Of a stretch of DNA of 64,000 nucleotides, positions 35,001 through 47,550 are shown piece by piece (the stretch's first letter is position 1; each line of letters starts with the position of its first letter). The translations under genes were made by a program, and so were the position numbers. The notes under the pieces were generated by a model. That model was not told the origin of the DNA. It worked only from the letters and a program-made list of their open reading frames with translations, and did no database searches. This stretch comes from Ceratothoa steindachneri (lineage: Eukaryota > Arthropoda > Malacostraca > Isopoda > Cymothoidae). The stretch spans positions 43,779,206 through 43,843,205 of the forward strand of contig OZ018338.1 in assembly GCA_963969495.1 (NCBI GenBank), written 5' to 3'.

Positions 35001-37010
35001 GGGTACAGCAAGATACAACAACACTACCCAAGATACTCGAAGACAAACAAGAGTTTAGCAGAACATACGAAGACGGAAATACAGGAATAATAGGAAAAAG
35101 TTGAAACCTACTCACGCGTCTACGAGGTATGATGTAATAGACAAAGAGAAGGAATGCCATTCATGAATGAGAAATACTTCAAACCTATTAAATCGTTTAA
35201 ACCAAAAGAGACAGATAAAAGTGAGACCACAAAATCACACCTAGTCACTGCACCAAACAACATTCACCACGCAATAGTGAAGATATTGCTGCACAGATCA
35301 TCTTCCTCCAGAAACTGCAGAAATAGAAACACCAAATATAAAGTTACCATTCATCTTACTGCTAGATTATCTAAGGAAACTCTTCGAGAAGCTCCTTAAC
35401 GAAAAGTTGAAGAAATATTTATAGGATAATATCTTGTACAATAACAAACTGCTCGGATCAAGTAGCAAACGTGGGAGGGAAACGGTGCTGGGTTAATTAA
35501 ATAAGTGATCCTCAAAGCAACAGAGTGGAAGTGATACCCTCGACTTTTCTAAAACATTCAACAAGGTCTGGATACCCGGTCTGAAAATAAAGATCAACAA
35601 CTTAAACATGTAAGAAAACTTAAGCAAAACTGTATGCAATTATTTACATGAAAGGAAGGCCAGATGCATATACATGAACACACGGAAGAAGCATTCGAAC
35701 TAGAAGCGGGCGTCCCTTGAGGTGGATGTCTTAGCAAAACCATCGACACCCTATGCACCAGCCAAAAATCTTGTCTGACACACGAGAGCGCGATGTACAT
35801 ACAACTAGCAGATGATATCACACATATAATTAGTTACAAGTATAAAATACCCCATCATTGCCTAGAGAGAGGCAAGTGAAATAAAAACATAATCACTTTT
35901 GGAAAGTGGAAAAACAAATGAAAATAATGCCTGCAAACCCAAAAGAAGAGAGCTGTAATAAGAATTTACTGATAGGCATTGCCATACAATACGGAGGAGA
36001 GAGTCATAGGTCACAAACTAACATCAAACGGGTACAACTCTCACTTAAAGAAAATAACAGAAGCGATAACAATAATGACATCGTTTTACAGATTCAGAAA
36101 CTTATCAAGCCATGACATACTTTATAATCTCTACGAAGACACTAAGCACGAAACAGATTTACAAAGTCCAAAGGATTAAAACCTGGGGTACCAGATTCAT
36201 CACGAACTGAAAAAAAGAATGACAGATTAACGTCGCTGGAGCTACAAAAGAGAACAAACTTTAAACCAATAAACGACGAAATTAAGGCAGCTGAAAAAGA
36301 ACACTGCCCAATATTAACCAAATATACCTCTAAACCGATAATGATAACCGATAGGACTGCCATATCAGAGAATTCGTAAAACAAATAAATAAAACTACAA
36401 CCACTCACTATTGAGAAGGATGAGATAGCAAAACAGATAATAAATCAAGGCAAGTTGTGCGAGAAAAAGAATCAAATTCACGGAACGAAACATAAACAAA
36501 GTATACAAACGCTTCAATGAACAAAAATGAGCAAAGTCAAGAATGATAAAAAACAAAAACTGTCACATACCAACCAAAGCCCTCCTCCCCCCTTCCGCCT
36601 CGAAACGAAAGCACTTGCCCGCCAACCCTGGCACAAATTCATGATCATCCTCATCTAATTCATTCTCACAATCTTCCTCCTCCCCATCCATATCATCAAC
36701 ATCTTGAATTTCTAACTACACACATTTTTTCACTACTTATCCAACTTATAATCAAACACCTTCATCAATTTTGCCATCGCAATCCCAAAGCTTCATTCTT
36801 CGCTACCATCGTTCGTCGCTCAATCGCTCTACCGTAATGAAGGCAAGTCTTAATGGAAAAAAAACACCATCACAGCCTCAAGAATAAAAAAGACCCAGCT
36901 GAAGATACTCGAAGGAAGGCGAAAGCTGACGGACAAATTAATTAACCCCAAATAACATATATCTTCCTAAACTGATTTTTTTTTTATCTCCAGCAAGATA
37001 TTACACGTGT
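35001..37010 (+). mobile_element. Non-LTR copy 5, right part (RT, C-terminus, 3' UTR)
   Basis: Resumes the element cut at 27,882. RT remnants include a DFSKTFNKVWIPGLKIKINN block near 35,545-35,600, NYLHERKARCIYM, and a decayed QGG box near 35,715. The end of ORF2 is decayed from 35,900 on. The 3' UTR (36,850-37,000) matches that of copy 1. Confidence 0.7.
36899..36934 (+). ncRNA. Hammerhead-like core in 3' UTR, second copy (candidate)
   Basis: CTGAAGA (36,899-36,905) and GAAA (36,921-36,924) stand at the same spacing from the element end as in copy 1. The helix II pairing is more decayed here. Confidence 0.2.
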
Positions 37011-37031
37011 AGGTAAACTAACAGGGTGAAA

Positions 37032-37450
37032 AAGTGAGTGGCCGGAGAGGAAGGAGGGAGGGGGTAAGCTGCTTGCCAGAGGTGATTAGCGGCTAAAGGC
37101 AGCTGTCCTAAATGAACCTGGCCCTTGATTTCCTCTTCTTGCAGTTGGAGGAATTTCATGGGAGTTAAGATTGCATATTTAGAGTTGGTCGGTTTTCTTG
37201 AATATATATTGCTACAAGGAGGAGTAATTGGCGTTTCTTGGGAGCATAGTCTAAAATTTTGGTATTTTCTTCGATCATTTTTCTGTTCAGGCAAGTTAAT
37301 GTATTTCTTGTGTATGGTTTTATGTGCACCATTGTTGAAGTGGTATGATATTCTTTTTGAGAGTATGGTTTTGGTTTAAGCCAGCTGCCTATAGCGGCTA
37401 ATCCCCTCTGGCAAGCAGCTTAACCCCCCTCCCTCTCGTGCCATTCACTT
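37032..37450. mobile_element. Small foldback element (inverted repeats of about 70 bp)
   Basis: 37,032-37,105 and 37,382-37,450 are imperfect reverse complements sharing AAGCTGCTTGCCAGAGG and GGCAGCTG. The 280-bp centre has no recognised gene. It lies just behind the 3' end of non-LTR copy 5. Could be a MITE; no target duplication identified. Confidence 0.7.
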
Positions 37451-37730
37451 ACACTTCCTCGACCAGTCCCTCCCTGCATCTCCTCAGGCTGCTAGTTTTC
37501 CTTCACGTGTCTACGTTCCGTTTGTCAATTTGTTAACACATTTTTATAATATATAAACTCGAATACATGTATTAATTTCCCATTCTAACTCTGGAAAAGA
37601 TATTGTCGTATCGAAACGCGTCAGTATATTAAATGAAGAAAGGGCGAAAATAAGATAAATCGAGAAAATTGAAAAGAAAATTATTAACACGAGACTAGCG
37701 GTCGCTTTCAATAAAACCTGCCATAATTAA

Positions 37731-37772
37731 TATATATATATATATATATATTTCTATATATATATATATATA
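37731..37772. repeat. Interrupted (TA)n at left TIR of the 3.5-kb element
   Basis: TA array with one TTTC interruption, ending at the left TIR. Confidence 0.9.
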
Positions 37773-40700
37773 TTAGGGTGTTTCTTCCCCCAAATCTTTT
37801 GAAGTTTCACTCTAATCACCATTTTTTGTTCCATTAGGTATAAAAACAATGATCGCCAAATATCGTGCAATTCAATTAATATTTAAGGCTGCCCCTCCAA
37901 GGTTTAACATTTACCTTAATATTTATGAGAGAAAAACAAAGCTTTTTGAATAGTTTTTGGTTAAAAACTGGATCTCGCAAAAGCTTAGTGTCATAATTGA
38001 TGTTCTAATTATAAAAATGTTTTGTTGTTGTAAATTTTTTCATTATCTTAAAAGGAAATGAGAAATCGCACAGAAAATGAAAAAAAAGAGAAAATATTCA
38101 ATTAATGCATTAATATGAATTCAAGAATATTTTGTCTTTTTATAAAATAAAGGCATTGCGTATATTTTTCTTAAGTATTTGTGAATGCAAATAGTCGCTG
38201 TGTTAATTAACATGCTATTTGCACGGTTACAATTGATTGTTAAATTGTAAGAGTTCAGCCATAGCAAATTGAATGGCTGCAACATTCAGTTAATTTGCTA
38301 TGTTGCCAGGATACGGGACGTGGACCCACTCTTACTTGTATCCCGACAACCTCTTTCCCCAACCACCACCCATTGAAAGAGGATAATTATTTGAGACCTA
38401 GCGGGCACGCTCACGGCCGCCTGTAACTGAGTAGCTGTTATACTATTACTGCCACTCATTGATGCTTGAGCAAGGTTTTCTTCCGGCTGTCAGGGAACTT
38501 TAAGCAAAAACTGAATCTGATCTTCATTTCGTGTTAAATGGCAATTGCATTCTTGAATCAATGCGATCCCTCATTCTGCATTGTCATTGACAACCTTGAG
38601 GTTAGAAATGACAGACGAGGCTGTCTTAAAATCAATGTTGCTTTCCCACGTTTCTGGGTCAGAGTGTAAGAAGGAATGTGGCAGTCCCAGCTTTGTGAAA
38701 AGGGACATTGAGTTCTTGCTACAGAAATCTTCTAGGTTGGATGATGAAACAAAGTCCTCTTTTAAATTGATCCCCTTTAGGGGTTTCTTTGCACCTTTCT
38801 TATTTATGATGAAAGCAAACATGGCTCTATTTGTATTTTTTGAAACCAGGGGATCAAACAAAGCCATTGCCACCATTTCATCTGACAGATACCAGAGGTG
38901 TTGACTTAACTTTGATGCAGTAGCTTTAGCTATGGTCTTGTTGTGGTAACTAGCCATAGCTTTCAGCATCTCAAGGTCTTGATGGGGAGCAACTGCTGCC
39001 AAAGGAGCCCGTATCCATGCCTTGCCATACAGAAGTACAACGAAGATGCAGATCTCACGAAGTCCCTTCTCTTCACGACGAGTCAACTTGAACTGTGTTC
39101 GCAGCATCCACACTTTTAATGAGTAAATTACTTTACTCATCCATCTGGCATGGAGCATTAGCCCAGGAGTTAACAAACGAAGCCCTCGTGAAGGAGTGCC
39201 TCCAGGAAGATCAGAGACAACTCTAGCAACTCATGGTAGTCATCTCGAAGACTAAGATTCTTATTCTTGGGAACATCTTCAAAGAAAGCTGTTATGTTGT
39301 CTTTACTATTAATCAGAAACTATTCCACCTCGGCACTGTCGGCTCCGGTGCTTATTGAACCTGGACCATGATCAATGGTGTGCCAATGTGTTTTAAATCT
39401 CTTGAACAGGAGTACTTCAGGGCCAGACGTTGGACCCATTGAGGCGGTGAACGCTGCTCCAAGGACGAGCTCAAGAAGATGGTGGCGGCAGGCCAGATGC
39501 ATGAAATCTTTTTTCAACTGCTGTTGCAGGATGACACAGGTTCCGAAAATATTCCCTGTATTTGTGGCTGTGGTGTCCAATCCCATCCCTAGAATCTGAT
39601 CTTCCAGGGCCCAGTCTCTCAGTGCTGATAAAACAGCATTTGCTTACTCGCTACCTGTTCCACTCTTGAGCTTGGCAACACACAAGAGCTGACTGGTACC
39701 AATACCAGTTATCAAAACTGGAAGCCTCTCCACATGCTGATTTCCAGTGAGATCTTTTATCAACTCCCCATCCCAGTGCACGATGAGTGGAACATCTTGA
39801 AGCTCGTATTTAAGCCTGGGTGTAGCATGGGCTTGAGTACGATTTTCTATTCTCTTTCGGTGAATGGAGCTCTGATTTATGTTTAAGCCTTCAACATTAT
39901 AACCTAAGCTGGAAACTGTCTTTGCAAGAATGAATGTTGCAGCTCTTGATGACGTTTTAGTCAGTTCAAGGGCAGCAGCTAATGTCGGCGTCACAATATT
40001 GCCCACGCGCGCTCGCTTAGTTGGAGGCAGAACTGGCACAACAGCTTCCGAAGGCCTGACAACGCCCTGCCCTTGATCAATCTCTGTGTCATTAGACCCA
40101 TTACCTGATGAGGATGAACTGGTGAGAACCGGTTTGCTCATTAACACCTCCTTTTCAACTGTTGCTCGCTGACGACGACGTTCTGCAGCAATGGAACATG
40201 CTTCCACCTTCTTCTCCTTCTGCACCAATATTTTGTCAACTGATCCAAGGACGCCTCGCCAACAGTCTTCCCTTTGTGCAAGGAGAAAATCCTTATCCTC
40301 TTGGATCTACATAATGTTCATAGCATTTTGATGGGCGATGTCAAAGAGAGTGTCGAGACTTTTTAAAAATTCACTTTCCTTTGCCTTATGTGCTGCAGTT
40401 GTCCTTCTTGAATAGTTTTGGAGCGCTTTCCAGTTAGAAAGCACTTTTTTCTATTTCTTTTATTACATGTTGCTTTACCTGTACTGGAATATTCACTTTT
40501 GCCCAAAACTCAAGAGAGACCTCACAGGTGGCTTTTGACGATGTCCGAATTTCCTCTTTTAAGTTGAAATGCCGATGAAAAAAGTATGCAATTACTTGTC
40601 TCGTCTTAGGAAGCTTTAATCCACCAATCATGGGCTCGCTGTGACCTATCAAATAAAACTCAGTTTTGCTTCTAGTAGAGCTCGCCATCTGCAAACAGAT

Positions 40701-41300
40701 ACACAAAAAAATCATAAAGATAGTAACTATTTCAATTTGAACAGGTTTACATACTTTTAAACAGAAGTTTAACAAGTAAATTAGAAATAAACAATGAAAA
40801 AAGGAACATACAAGTAAATAGAATTGGACAACGTGATATTAAACAAGTGCATAGACTTACTGGGGGTATCAGAGAACACACGGTAGCACAACAACACACC
40901 ATCAACGCTGAGAGCAGACTACCCTCGCTAGCCGCAGTGCAGCCGCCTCTACCCAAATCCCTTGTACCACCGCTCCCAAGTGCTAGGGAGGGGTGGGGTA
41001 AGGGAATGGTGCGTTCATAAAGCATCAAATGGCCTCAATGGTGGGTTGAAGAGAATGGTTTTAATAATACGCTCACAACTGTCCTCTTTGGGTGTGTCTT
41101 TGTGTAGACGATCCCCTTAAATAGTTTAAGTCAAATATTAAGGAAAATGGTCCATTGTGCAACCTTGTTGCAGGGGCACCCCTAAATATTATTTTAATTA
41201 CACCAAATTCTACAAGGAGTGTTTCTGTGGGTATTGAAACAATTCTGGGTGGTTAAAGCTTGTATTATTCCAACTTTAATTTTACCTGAGAAACACCGTA

Positions 41301-41301
<1 letters not shown>
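37773..41301 (-). mobile_element. DNA transposon of unassigned superfamily with long imperfect TIRs
   Basis: The left end TATTAGGGTGTTTCT (37,771-37,785) pairs with the right end at 41,288-41,302, whose reverse complement is TATTACGGTGTTTCT (14 of 15). An inner block of about 50 bp matches again. Left 37,875-37,925 and right 41,132-41,192 share TAATATTTA-GG-TGCCCCT-CAAGGTT and CCTTAATATTT. The TIRs therefore reach about 150 bp with a diverged middle. Both ends sit in (TA)n, so the TSD cannot be read (TA or TTA are possible). A single minus-strand gene fills the inside. Confidence 0.8.
38455..40689 (-). pseudogene. Putative RNase H-fold transposase, unassigned family, about 740 codons
   Basis: ATG at 40,689 (MASSTRSKTEFYLIG) follows a good acceptor (TTTGCAG), suggesting an upstream non-coding exon. 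Blocks in order: a helical N-terminus (40,437-40,689); after a frameshift, SLDTLFDIAHQNAMNIM and DKDFLLAQREDCWRGV with one stop; and a basic Ser-rich linker (40,228 down). Next come VPLIVHWDGELIKDLTGNQH (first Asp candidate), GLDTTATNTGNIFGTCVIL (second Asp), and HLACRHHLLELVLGAAFTAS (a C-x2-H group as in several cut-and-paste transposases). LFKRFKTHWHTID, HARWMSKVIYSLKVWMLR and LSDEMVAMALFDPLVS follow. Reading through a stop at 38,570 adds another 35 codons. I recall similar proteins as orphan or transposon-like genes in other invertebrates but cannot name the superfamily. Confidence 0.7.

Positions 41302-41303
<2 letters not shown>

Positions 41304-41350
<47 letters not shown>
41304..41350. 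repeat. (TA)n microsatellite at right TIR
   Basis: TA array starting at the right end of the 3.5-kb element. Confidence 0.97.
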
Positions 41351-41352
<2 letters not shown>

Positions 41353-41422
41353 GGAGAAGTGATACACAGAAACAAGAGAGAAGAGATCCTACTGAAGGTG
41401 ACCCCGAGAAAAATCAAAGAGA

Positions 41423-41423
<1 letters not shown>

Positions 41424-41478
<55 letters not shown>
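41424..41478. repeat. (TA)n microsatellite
   Basis: TA array ending at the left arm of the PLE-end foldback. Confidence 0.97.
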
Positions 41479-41481
<3 letters not shown>

Positions 41482-41511
41482 ACAAAGCCCACAGGGAAAA
41501 TTAATAAGAGG

Positions 41512-41557
41512 ATTCCAAATACTTTCGAACTTTATTTCGAGGTCTTTATCAAGGAAT
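41512..41557 (-). ncRNA. Second hammerhead-like fold, opposite arm
   Basis: The inverted arm carries the same arrangement: helix I, TTGATAAA core, GAAA. There is one mismatch in helix II and a G-U pair in helix III, so it looks more decayed. Confidence 0.4.
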
Positions 41558-41650
41558 AACAAAAGTAGTAAAAATTGCAATATTTATAAGTTAATACACC
41601 AAATTCTACACCAAATCCTTATAAATATTACAATTTTCAATACTTTTGTT

Positions 41651-41696
41651 ATTCCTTGATAAAGAACTCGAAATAAAGTTCGAAAGTACTTGGAAT
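41651..41696 (+). ncRNA. Minimal hammerhead-ribozyme-like fold in PLE end
   Basis: Helix I pairs 41,651-41,655 (ATTCC) with 41,692-41,696 (GGAAT). Helix II pairs 41,664-41,668 (GAACT) with 41,677-41,681 (AGTTC). GAAA is at 41,682-41,685. A 2-bp helix III (A85-G86 with C89-T90) leaves T91 at the cleavage position. The core reads TTGATAA plus one extra A, where CTGANGA is expected. C3 and G8 both change (to U and A), keeping that pair. Minimal type I hammerheads with tiny helix III are known from PLEs. Confidence 0.5.
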
Positions 41697-41726
41697 CCTC
41701 TTATTAATTTTTCCTGTGGGATTTGT

Positions 41727-41729
<3 letters not shown>

Positions 41730-41815
<86 letters not shown>
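41730..41815. repeat. (TA)n microsatellite between PLE end and mariner
   Basis: 86 bp of TA, abutting a PLE terminal repeat on the left and a mariner terminus on the right. Confidence 0.97.
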
Positions 41816-41817
<2 letters not shown>

Positions 41818-42480
41818 TGTCTCGTAAGTCAGGACGCTTGCGAAAAACAATTAAATTACAAAATAGTCCAAATATTTATTACATAATCTGCTCAAAGTAT
41901 CCGCCGTTATGTTGCATACATAATTGAAAAGCAATCTCCAATGTGAGAGCAGTTTCTGAATGACCGTCTCAGAAATTTCTCGACACGCTTCCACAATGTT
42001 GTCTTTAAGGTGGGAAATGCTCTGATTTTTTACCTAGTACACTCTAGCTTTTGGATGGACCTCATAAAAATTCAGAAGAGTAAAGATCGGTGTTCCTTGG
42101 TTGAAAGTCAACTGGTGCTCCTCCTCTGTTGTTGCGTAATGCGGAGGGCACCATCCTGCTGATAGCACTCCGGGTATTCGCATGACTGGTTGAACACGCT
42201 TGTAAATGCTTTCTCCTGCAAAATCATGAGGTATGTGTCATTGGTTACCGTCTCATCCCAAAAAGAAGATATCAACGATTCTGTCTCTGCATATCTTACA
42301 CCCAACTATGAGACGTTTAGCACCTTATTCCATGTAAGAATCAAACCAATGATGATTGGTTGTGACCACTATCGAGTGTTCTGGCAGTCTGGTTGCATGT
42401 TGCTGAATTCTTTGGCTACTTCCGGTGATTAAGGTTCCCGTCTAGCAAATAACTGAAAAATATTACTTAGAAATCCCTAT
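41816..42480 (-). mobile_element. Mariner-like remnant, C-terminal half
   Basis: The minus strand at 42,108-42,305 gives a stretch ending in PECYQQDGALRITQQQRR, matching the mariner QQDGA-H block. Further left, THLKDNIVEACREIS and LLSHWRLLFNYVC resemble the family C-terminus. The end at 41,816 starts GGTGTCTCGTAAGTC next to (TA)n. The N-terminal half is missing, and the other end near 42,480 matches only weakly. Confidence 0.65.
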
Positions 42481-42496
42481 GGATCGAGACTTATGG

Positions 42497-42498
42497 AT

Positions 42499-42567
<69 letters not shown>

Positions 42568-42571
42568 TATA
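42497..42571. repeat. (TA)n microsatellite at mariner TIR
   Basis: TA array with AAA and CA interruptions, ending at the left TIR of the next mariner. Confidence 0.96.
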
Positions 42572-43307
42572 AAGGGTGTTCCATTCAGAAGGATCGAAGT
42601 TAGCAGTAGATAAAACAATGTTATTGGTGAAAAATTATTGATTTCACTATTGGATCATATTACTTGAGTCGTGCCATTATGTGGGAAAAATAATATCGCC
42701 TAAATGTCCGCCAAGGCTTTGGCAGCACACCTCCACTCGATGGTCAAATTTTTTTATCGCATCTCTGCATTGTTACTTCTCGATCTCACCAATATGACTT
42801 ATTCTCTCATCCTTCAGCTTTTGAATTGTTGTTGGCATAGACCTTACTTTTGAGATGACCTCAAAAGAAGAAATCTAAAGGCGTCAAGTCACACGATCGT
42901 GGTGGCCAATTGACCTCGCTTTTTCTAGAGATGATGCGACCTGGGAACTTCTTATTCAATAAAGCCATTGTTTCATTGGTTGTGTGGCATGAGCGCCTCT
43001 TGTTGAAACCACAAATCCTCGACATCTATAGAATTCAATTCAGGCCATGAAAAGTTGGTTATCAAGGCACGGTATCGCTCGCCTGTAACCGTAACAGAAT
43101 TGCCAGCATCATTTTCGAAGAAATACGGCCCAATGAATCCGCTAGCAAAATATGCACACCAAACAGTGACCTTTTGTCGATGCAGTGGCTTTTCAACAAA
43201 CTTCCTGGGAATTTAATCAGCCAAATGCGACAATTCTGCTTATTAACACATCCATCAAGATGAAAATGGGCTTCATGACTAAAGATAATTTTTTGCGAAA
43301 AATCATT

Positions 43308-44623
<1,316 letters not shown>

Positions 44624-45138
44624 AATCATCATCGGTTTTTCCTTGTTCGTTCACCCAATTGACGAATGTACGGCGCTTCAAATAGTCAGCAATCTTCAGT
44701 TCTCGTGTCAATTGAAAGTTGTTGTGGAGAGGTTCACTTCGTGCGCGCGATGACGAATAGAGGTGTCTGGATCTTCGGCCACATTCTCGTGCACTGCAGC
44801 AATGTTTTCAGCTGAACTGCGTAAACGAGCATCTAATTGTATTTTCATATCTGCCACCGACCCCGTTTGTTTGAATTTAAGAACAATTTTCCCAATTGCA
44901 CTCTCGGCTGGTCGATTATGATGACCCCCAAAATCGCGAAGTGCCCGAAATGCGTTTCTGTTTGAACGTCCATTTTCGCAATAGGCTTCAATAACTTTAA
45001 CACGTTGTTCGATTGTTAATCTTTCCATGGTTGAAAATGCCAAAGACTGAAGTTGTTAAATCTGAAAGAAAAATAAAAAAATCTTTAGACACTTATACTT
45101 AACTCACATTTATAATCGATCCAAGTTATTGGAACATC

Positions 45139-45141
<3 letters not shown>

Positions 45142-45200
<59 letters not shown>
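45142..45200. repeat. (TA)n microsatellite at right mariner TIR
   Basis: TA array beginning exactly at the mariner end. Confidence 0.97.
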
Positions 45201-45203
<3 letters not shown>

Positions 45204-46802
45204 GTAGAATGACCCTCTGTTTTTGATCACTATACTCTTTGACACCCTTTTAGTAGCGGTATGCTTTAAGGGGCGTGAGTTACTTCTATGATGAAGTAGG
45301 CTATGTTCTAAGAGTGCTAATTCAGTAATATTTTTTTGTTCTTAAGGAAAAGCTATTTTAAACACATAAGGATAAGAGGAAACACCAGATATATATCAAA
45401 ATAAACATGTATTTTAAAGGAAACACTTAACTATTACAAATCAACAGTTAATACATTTCTATCTTCGGCAGCTAGAATTCTCGCACGGATATGATTACAA
45501 AAATAAACAAATAGGCTTCCCGTAAATATACCAATTGCCGATTAGTATTTCTATCGCGACTCTATTTGATTAGCGTTAAACATTAAATTAAAGTACTCTC
45601 GTCTACAAACACATATGACCTAGGTTCAAGAACAATGGTTTCTACTCCCCTTTAAAACGTGAGACGTACTAAACTTCTACTATCGCAATATGAATATAAA
45701 TGTTCTTTTTAACTTACATGACAGAAGGTATTTGGTATTGCCAGGTGTCGCTGGAGGACTTATCTCTCACTTTGAAGTGTTGTGTCCTGGGATCAAAATT
45801 TTCGTCGAGGAGGGCTAGCTTGCCGCCTGTGACGGGGGCTGATTCTTCAACGTAATTAAAGAACGGGAGCTCGTTGGGGCTGGGTTCTTCTCCTCTCACT
45901 CTTACGGAGCTTGAGATGTGAGAGTCGCTCGAGTGTGAGCGGCTTTGCTTATCTTCAGTCAGACTTCTTGGTAGTCTGTACTGGATTTAGGTTAATACGG
46001 CCCGGAAAGGGGGGGGGGATCGATTTTCTCACTCTGATCCTATCGTTTCTCACGGAAATAGTCTTTTATGGCGGAAGGATCGATCTTCTCAAACTAACCC
46101 TTCTTCTGGCGTATAGACTTCTAATCTTCTTGTCTGGCTGAAAGATCGATCTTCACGAACTAATCTTTCTTCTGGCGTATCGACTTCTAATAATCTTCTT
46201 GTCTGGTCGAAGGATCGATCTTCACGAACTAATCCTACTCTGGCGTATCGACTTCTGATAATAATCTTCTTGTTTGGTTGAAGGATCGATCTTCACGAAC
46301 TAATCCTACTCTGGCGTATCGACTTCTAATAATAATCCGCTCTCTTTCTTTGCGCGGCTTATTTATAGGCAGATTGCCGCCCCATCTAACGGGGGAAGTG
46401 TCCACGCCACAGATCAAGGGGGGGAGGGGCAAATGGTAAGTTAGCATCTGGGGCGAGCGAGAATTCCTGAGGGGGGCACTGGGGTGCCCAAGTCAGCTCG
46501 CAAATTAGAGGCTAGCAACCGCACCACTACTTGGCGTGCCTTCGGACTCACACCGCTTTTTTTTCCATAACCACGGGTTTATGGGTCTCGTAGGTAATTG
46601 GATCGTTAGAGCGTCGTTTAAGGACCTTAGGTGGTCGCCTTAAAACAGATGTTAGCTCCAACTGCCCAAAGCGGCGGGGAGATCACACATGGTAAGCAGT
46701 TATGGTTATTCGCCGGCTACCTTTCCCACGCTTCTCCTCATGAGGACAGGGGGCTTTAATGTACCTATACTCCTCCAGGATGCTTAATGTAGCCATTTCT
46801 CT

Positions 46803-46804
<2 letters not shown>
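45201..46804. other. No gene recognised; GC-richer segment with a minisatellite
   Basis: The 60-codon minus frame at 45,714-45,899 has no recognisable motif. The segment's right half is GC-richer than its surroundings and holds a tandem repeat (separate entry). It may be part of an unclassified repeat or a solo LTR, but no matching partner was found. Confidence 0.4.
46073..46345. repeat. Minisatellite, 66-70-bp unit, four copies
   Basis: Units begin near 46,073, 46,139, 46,209 and 46,279. Each contains GAAGGATCGATCTTC (or GAAAG) followed by TCTGGCGTATCGACTTCTAA. A further degenerate unit may precede at 46,012. The last two units are nearly identical. Confidence 0.9.

Positions 46805-46889
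<85 letters not shown>
46805..46889. repeat. (TA)n microsatellite
   Basis: 85 bp of TA. Confidence 0.97.
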
Positions 46890-46892
<3 letters not shown>

Positions 46893-47049
46893 TGAATGGC
46901 ATTAATGAACTTTTTCTATCTCTTCTTTTTTGTCCCTTTTCCCTCATGATATTTTTTCTTTAAGCCGTTATTTCATTCCACGATTTTTTTTAATTCTTTA
47001 TTTTGGGCGTTCTCTCTTCACTTTCCCTTGCTTATATATTGCAGTTTTT

Positions 47050-47163
47050 TGGTGTTTAATGAACTTGAAATTAAGTCGATAGTACTTGGAATCTTTATTT
47101 ATTTTCCTTGTGCTTCTTGCTTTTATTGCTTACTCCCGTGATACTTTGTGCGTTTTCCACACA

Positions 47164-47249
<86 letters not shown>

Positions 47250-47550
47250 ACGTAGTAGGAGGCCATGTTGTATGCAAGATTTGTTAAAATCGATGCCTGC
47301 TTGTTTAAACTTACGCTGCAGCTTTGTAACCTTTTCAAAGACTTTCTTTTCAGAATGTGAGAGGTGGGAAAAATGCTGGTAAATGGCATATCTTTATTAG
47401 CCGAGAAGTCTTTCAACATTTTCAAAGTTCATTTTCTGGGTAAACAATGAAAATATTACAAAAATGGGTTTTATATATGCATTATTTCCTAACATAAGAA
47501 TATGTTTTAGGAACAACCAGAAGTGACAAAAATTATAAAGCTTGAATAAT
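47050..47550. mobile_element. PLE composite A: terminal repeat, (TA)n, PLE N-terminus
   Basis: A PLE terminal repeat in plus orientation lies at about 47,060-47,166 (core GTCGATAGTACTTGGAATC). (TA)n runs 47,167-47,249. A minus-strand PLE N-terminal coding piece occupies 47,266-47,550 (FEKVTKLQRKFKQAGIDFNK). The stretch 47,266-47,550 is about 80% identical to 51,693-51,985, and the same order occurs there. Confidence 0.7.
47167..47249. repeat. (TA)n microsatellite inside PLE composite A
   Basis: TA array with one TTTATA interruption. The PLE reading frame runs straight into it. Confidence 0.97.

Larger units (their letters stand above)
41479..41729. mobile_element. Inverted pair of PLE terminal repeats between two TA arrays
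   Basis: 41,479-41,590 and 41,620-41,729 are about 90% reverse complementary over about 110 nt (GCAACAAAGCCCACAGGGAA against TTCCTGTGGGATTTGTTGC, and so on). The core TTCGAAAGTACTTGGAATCC recurs beside PLE coding fragments near 47,085 and 51,597, which links it to PLE ends. Known PLEs often insert with inverted terminal copies. An AATAAA signal lies in each arm. Confidence 0.75.
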
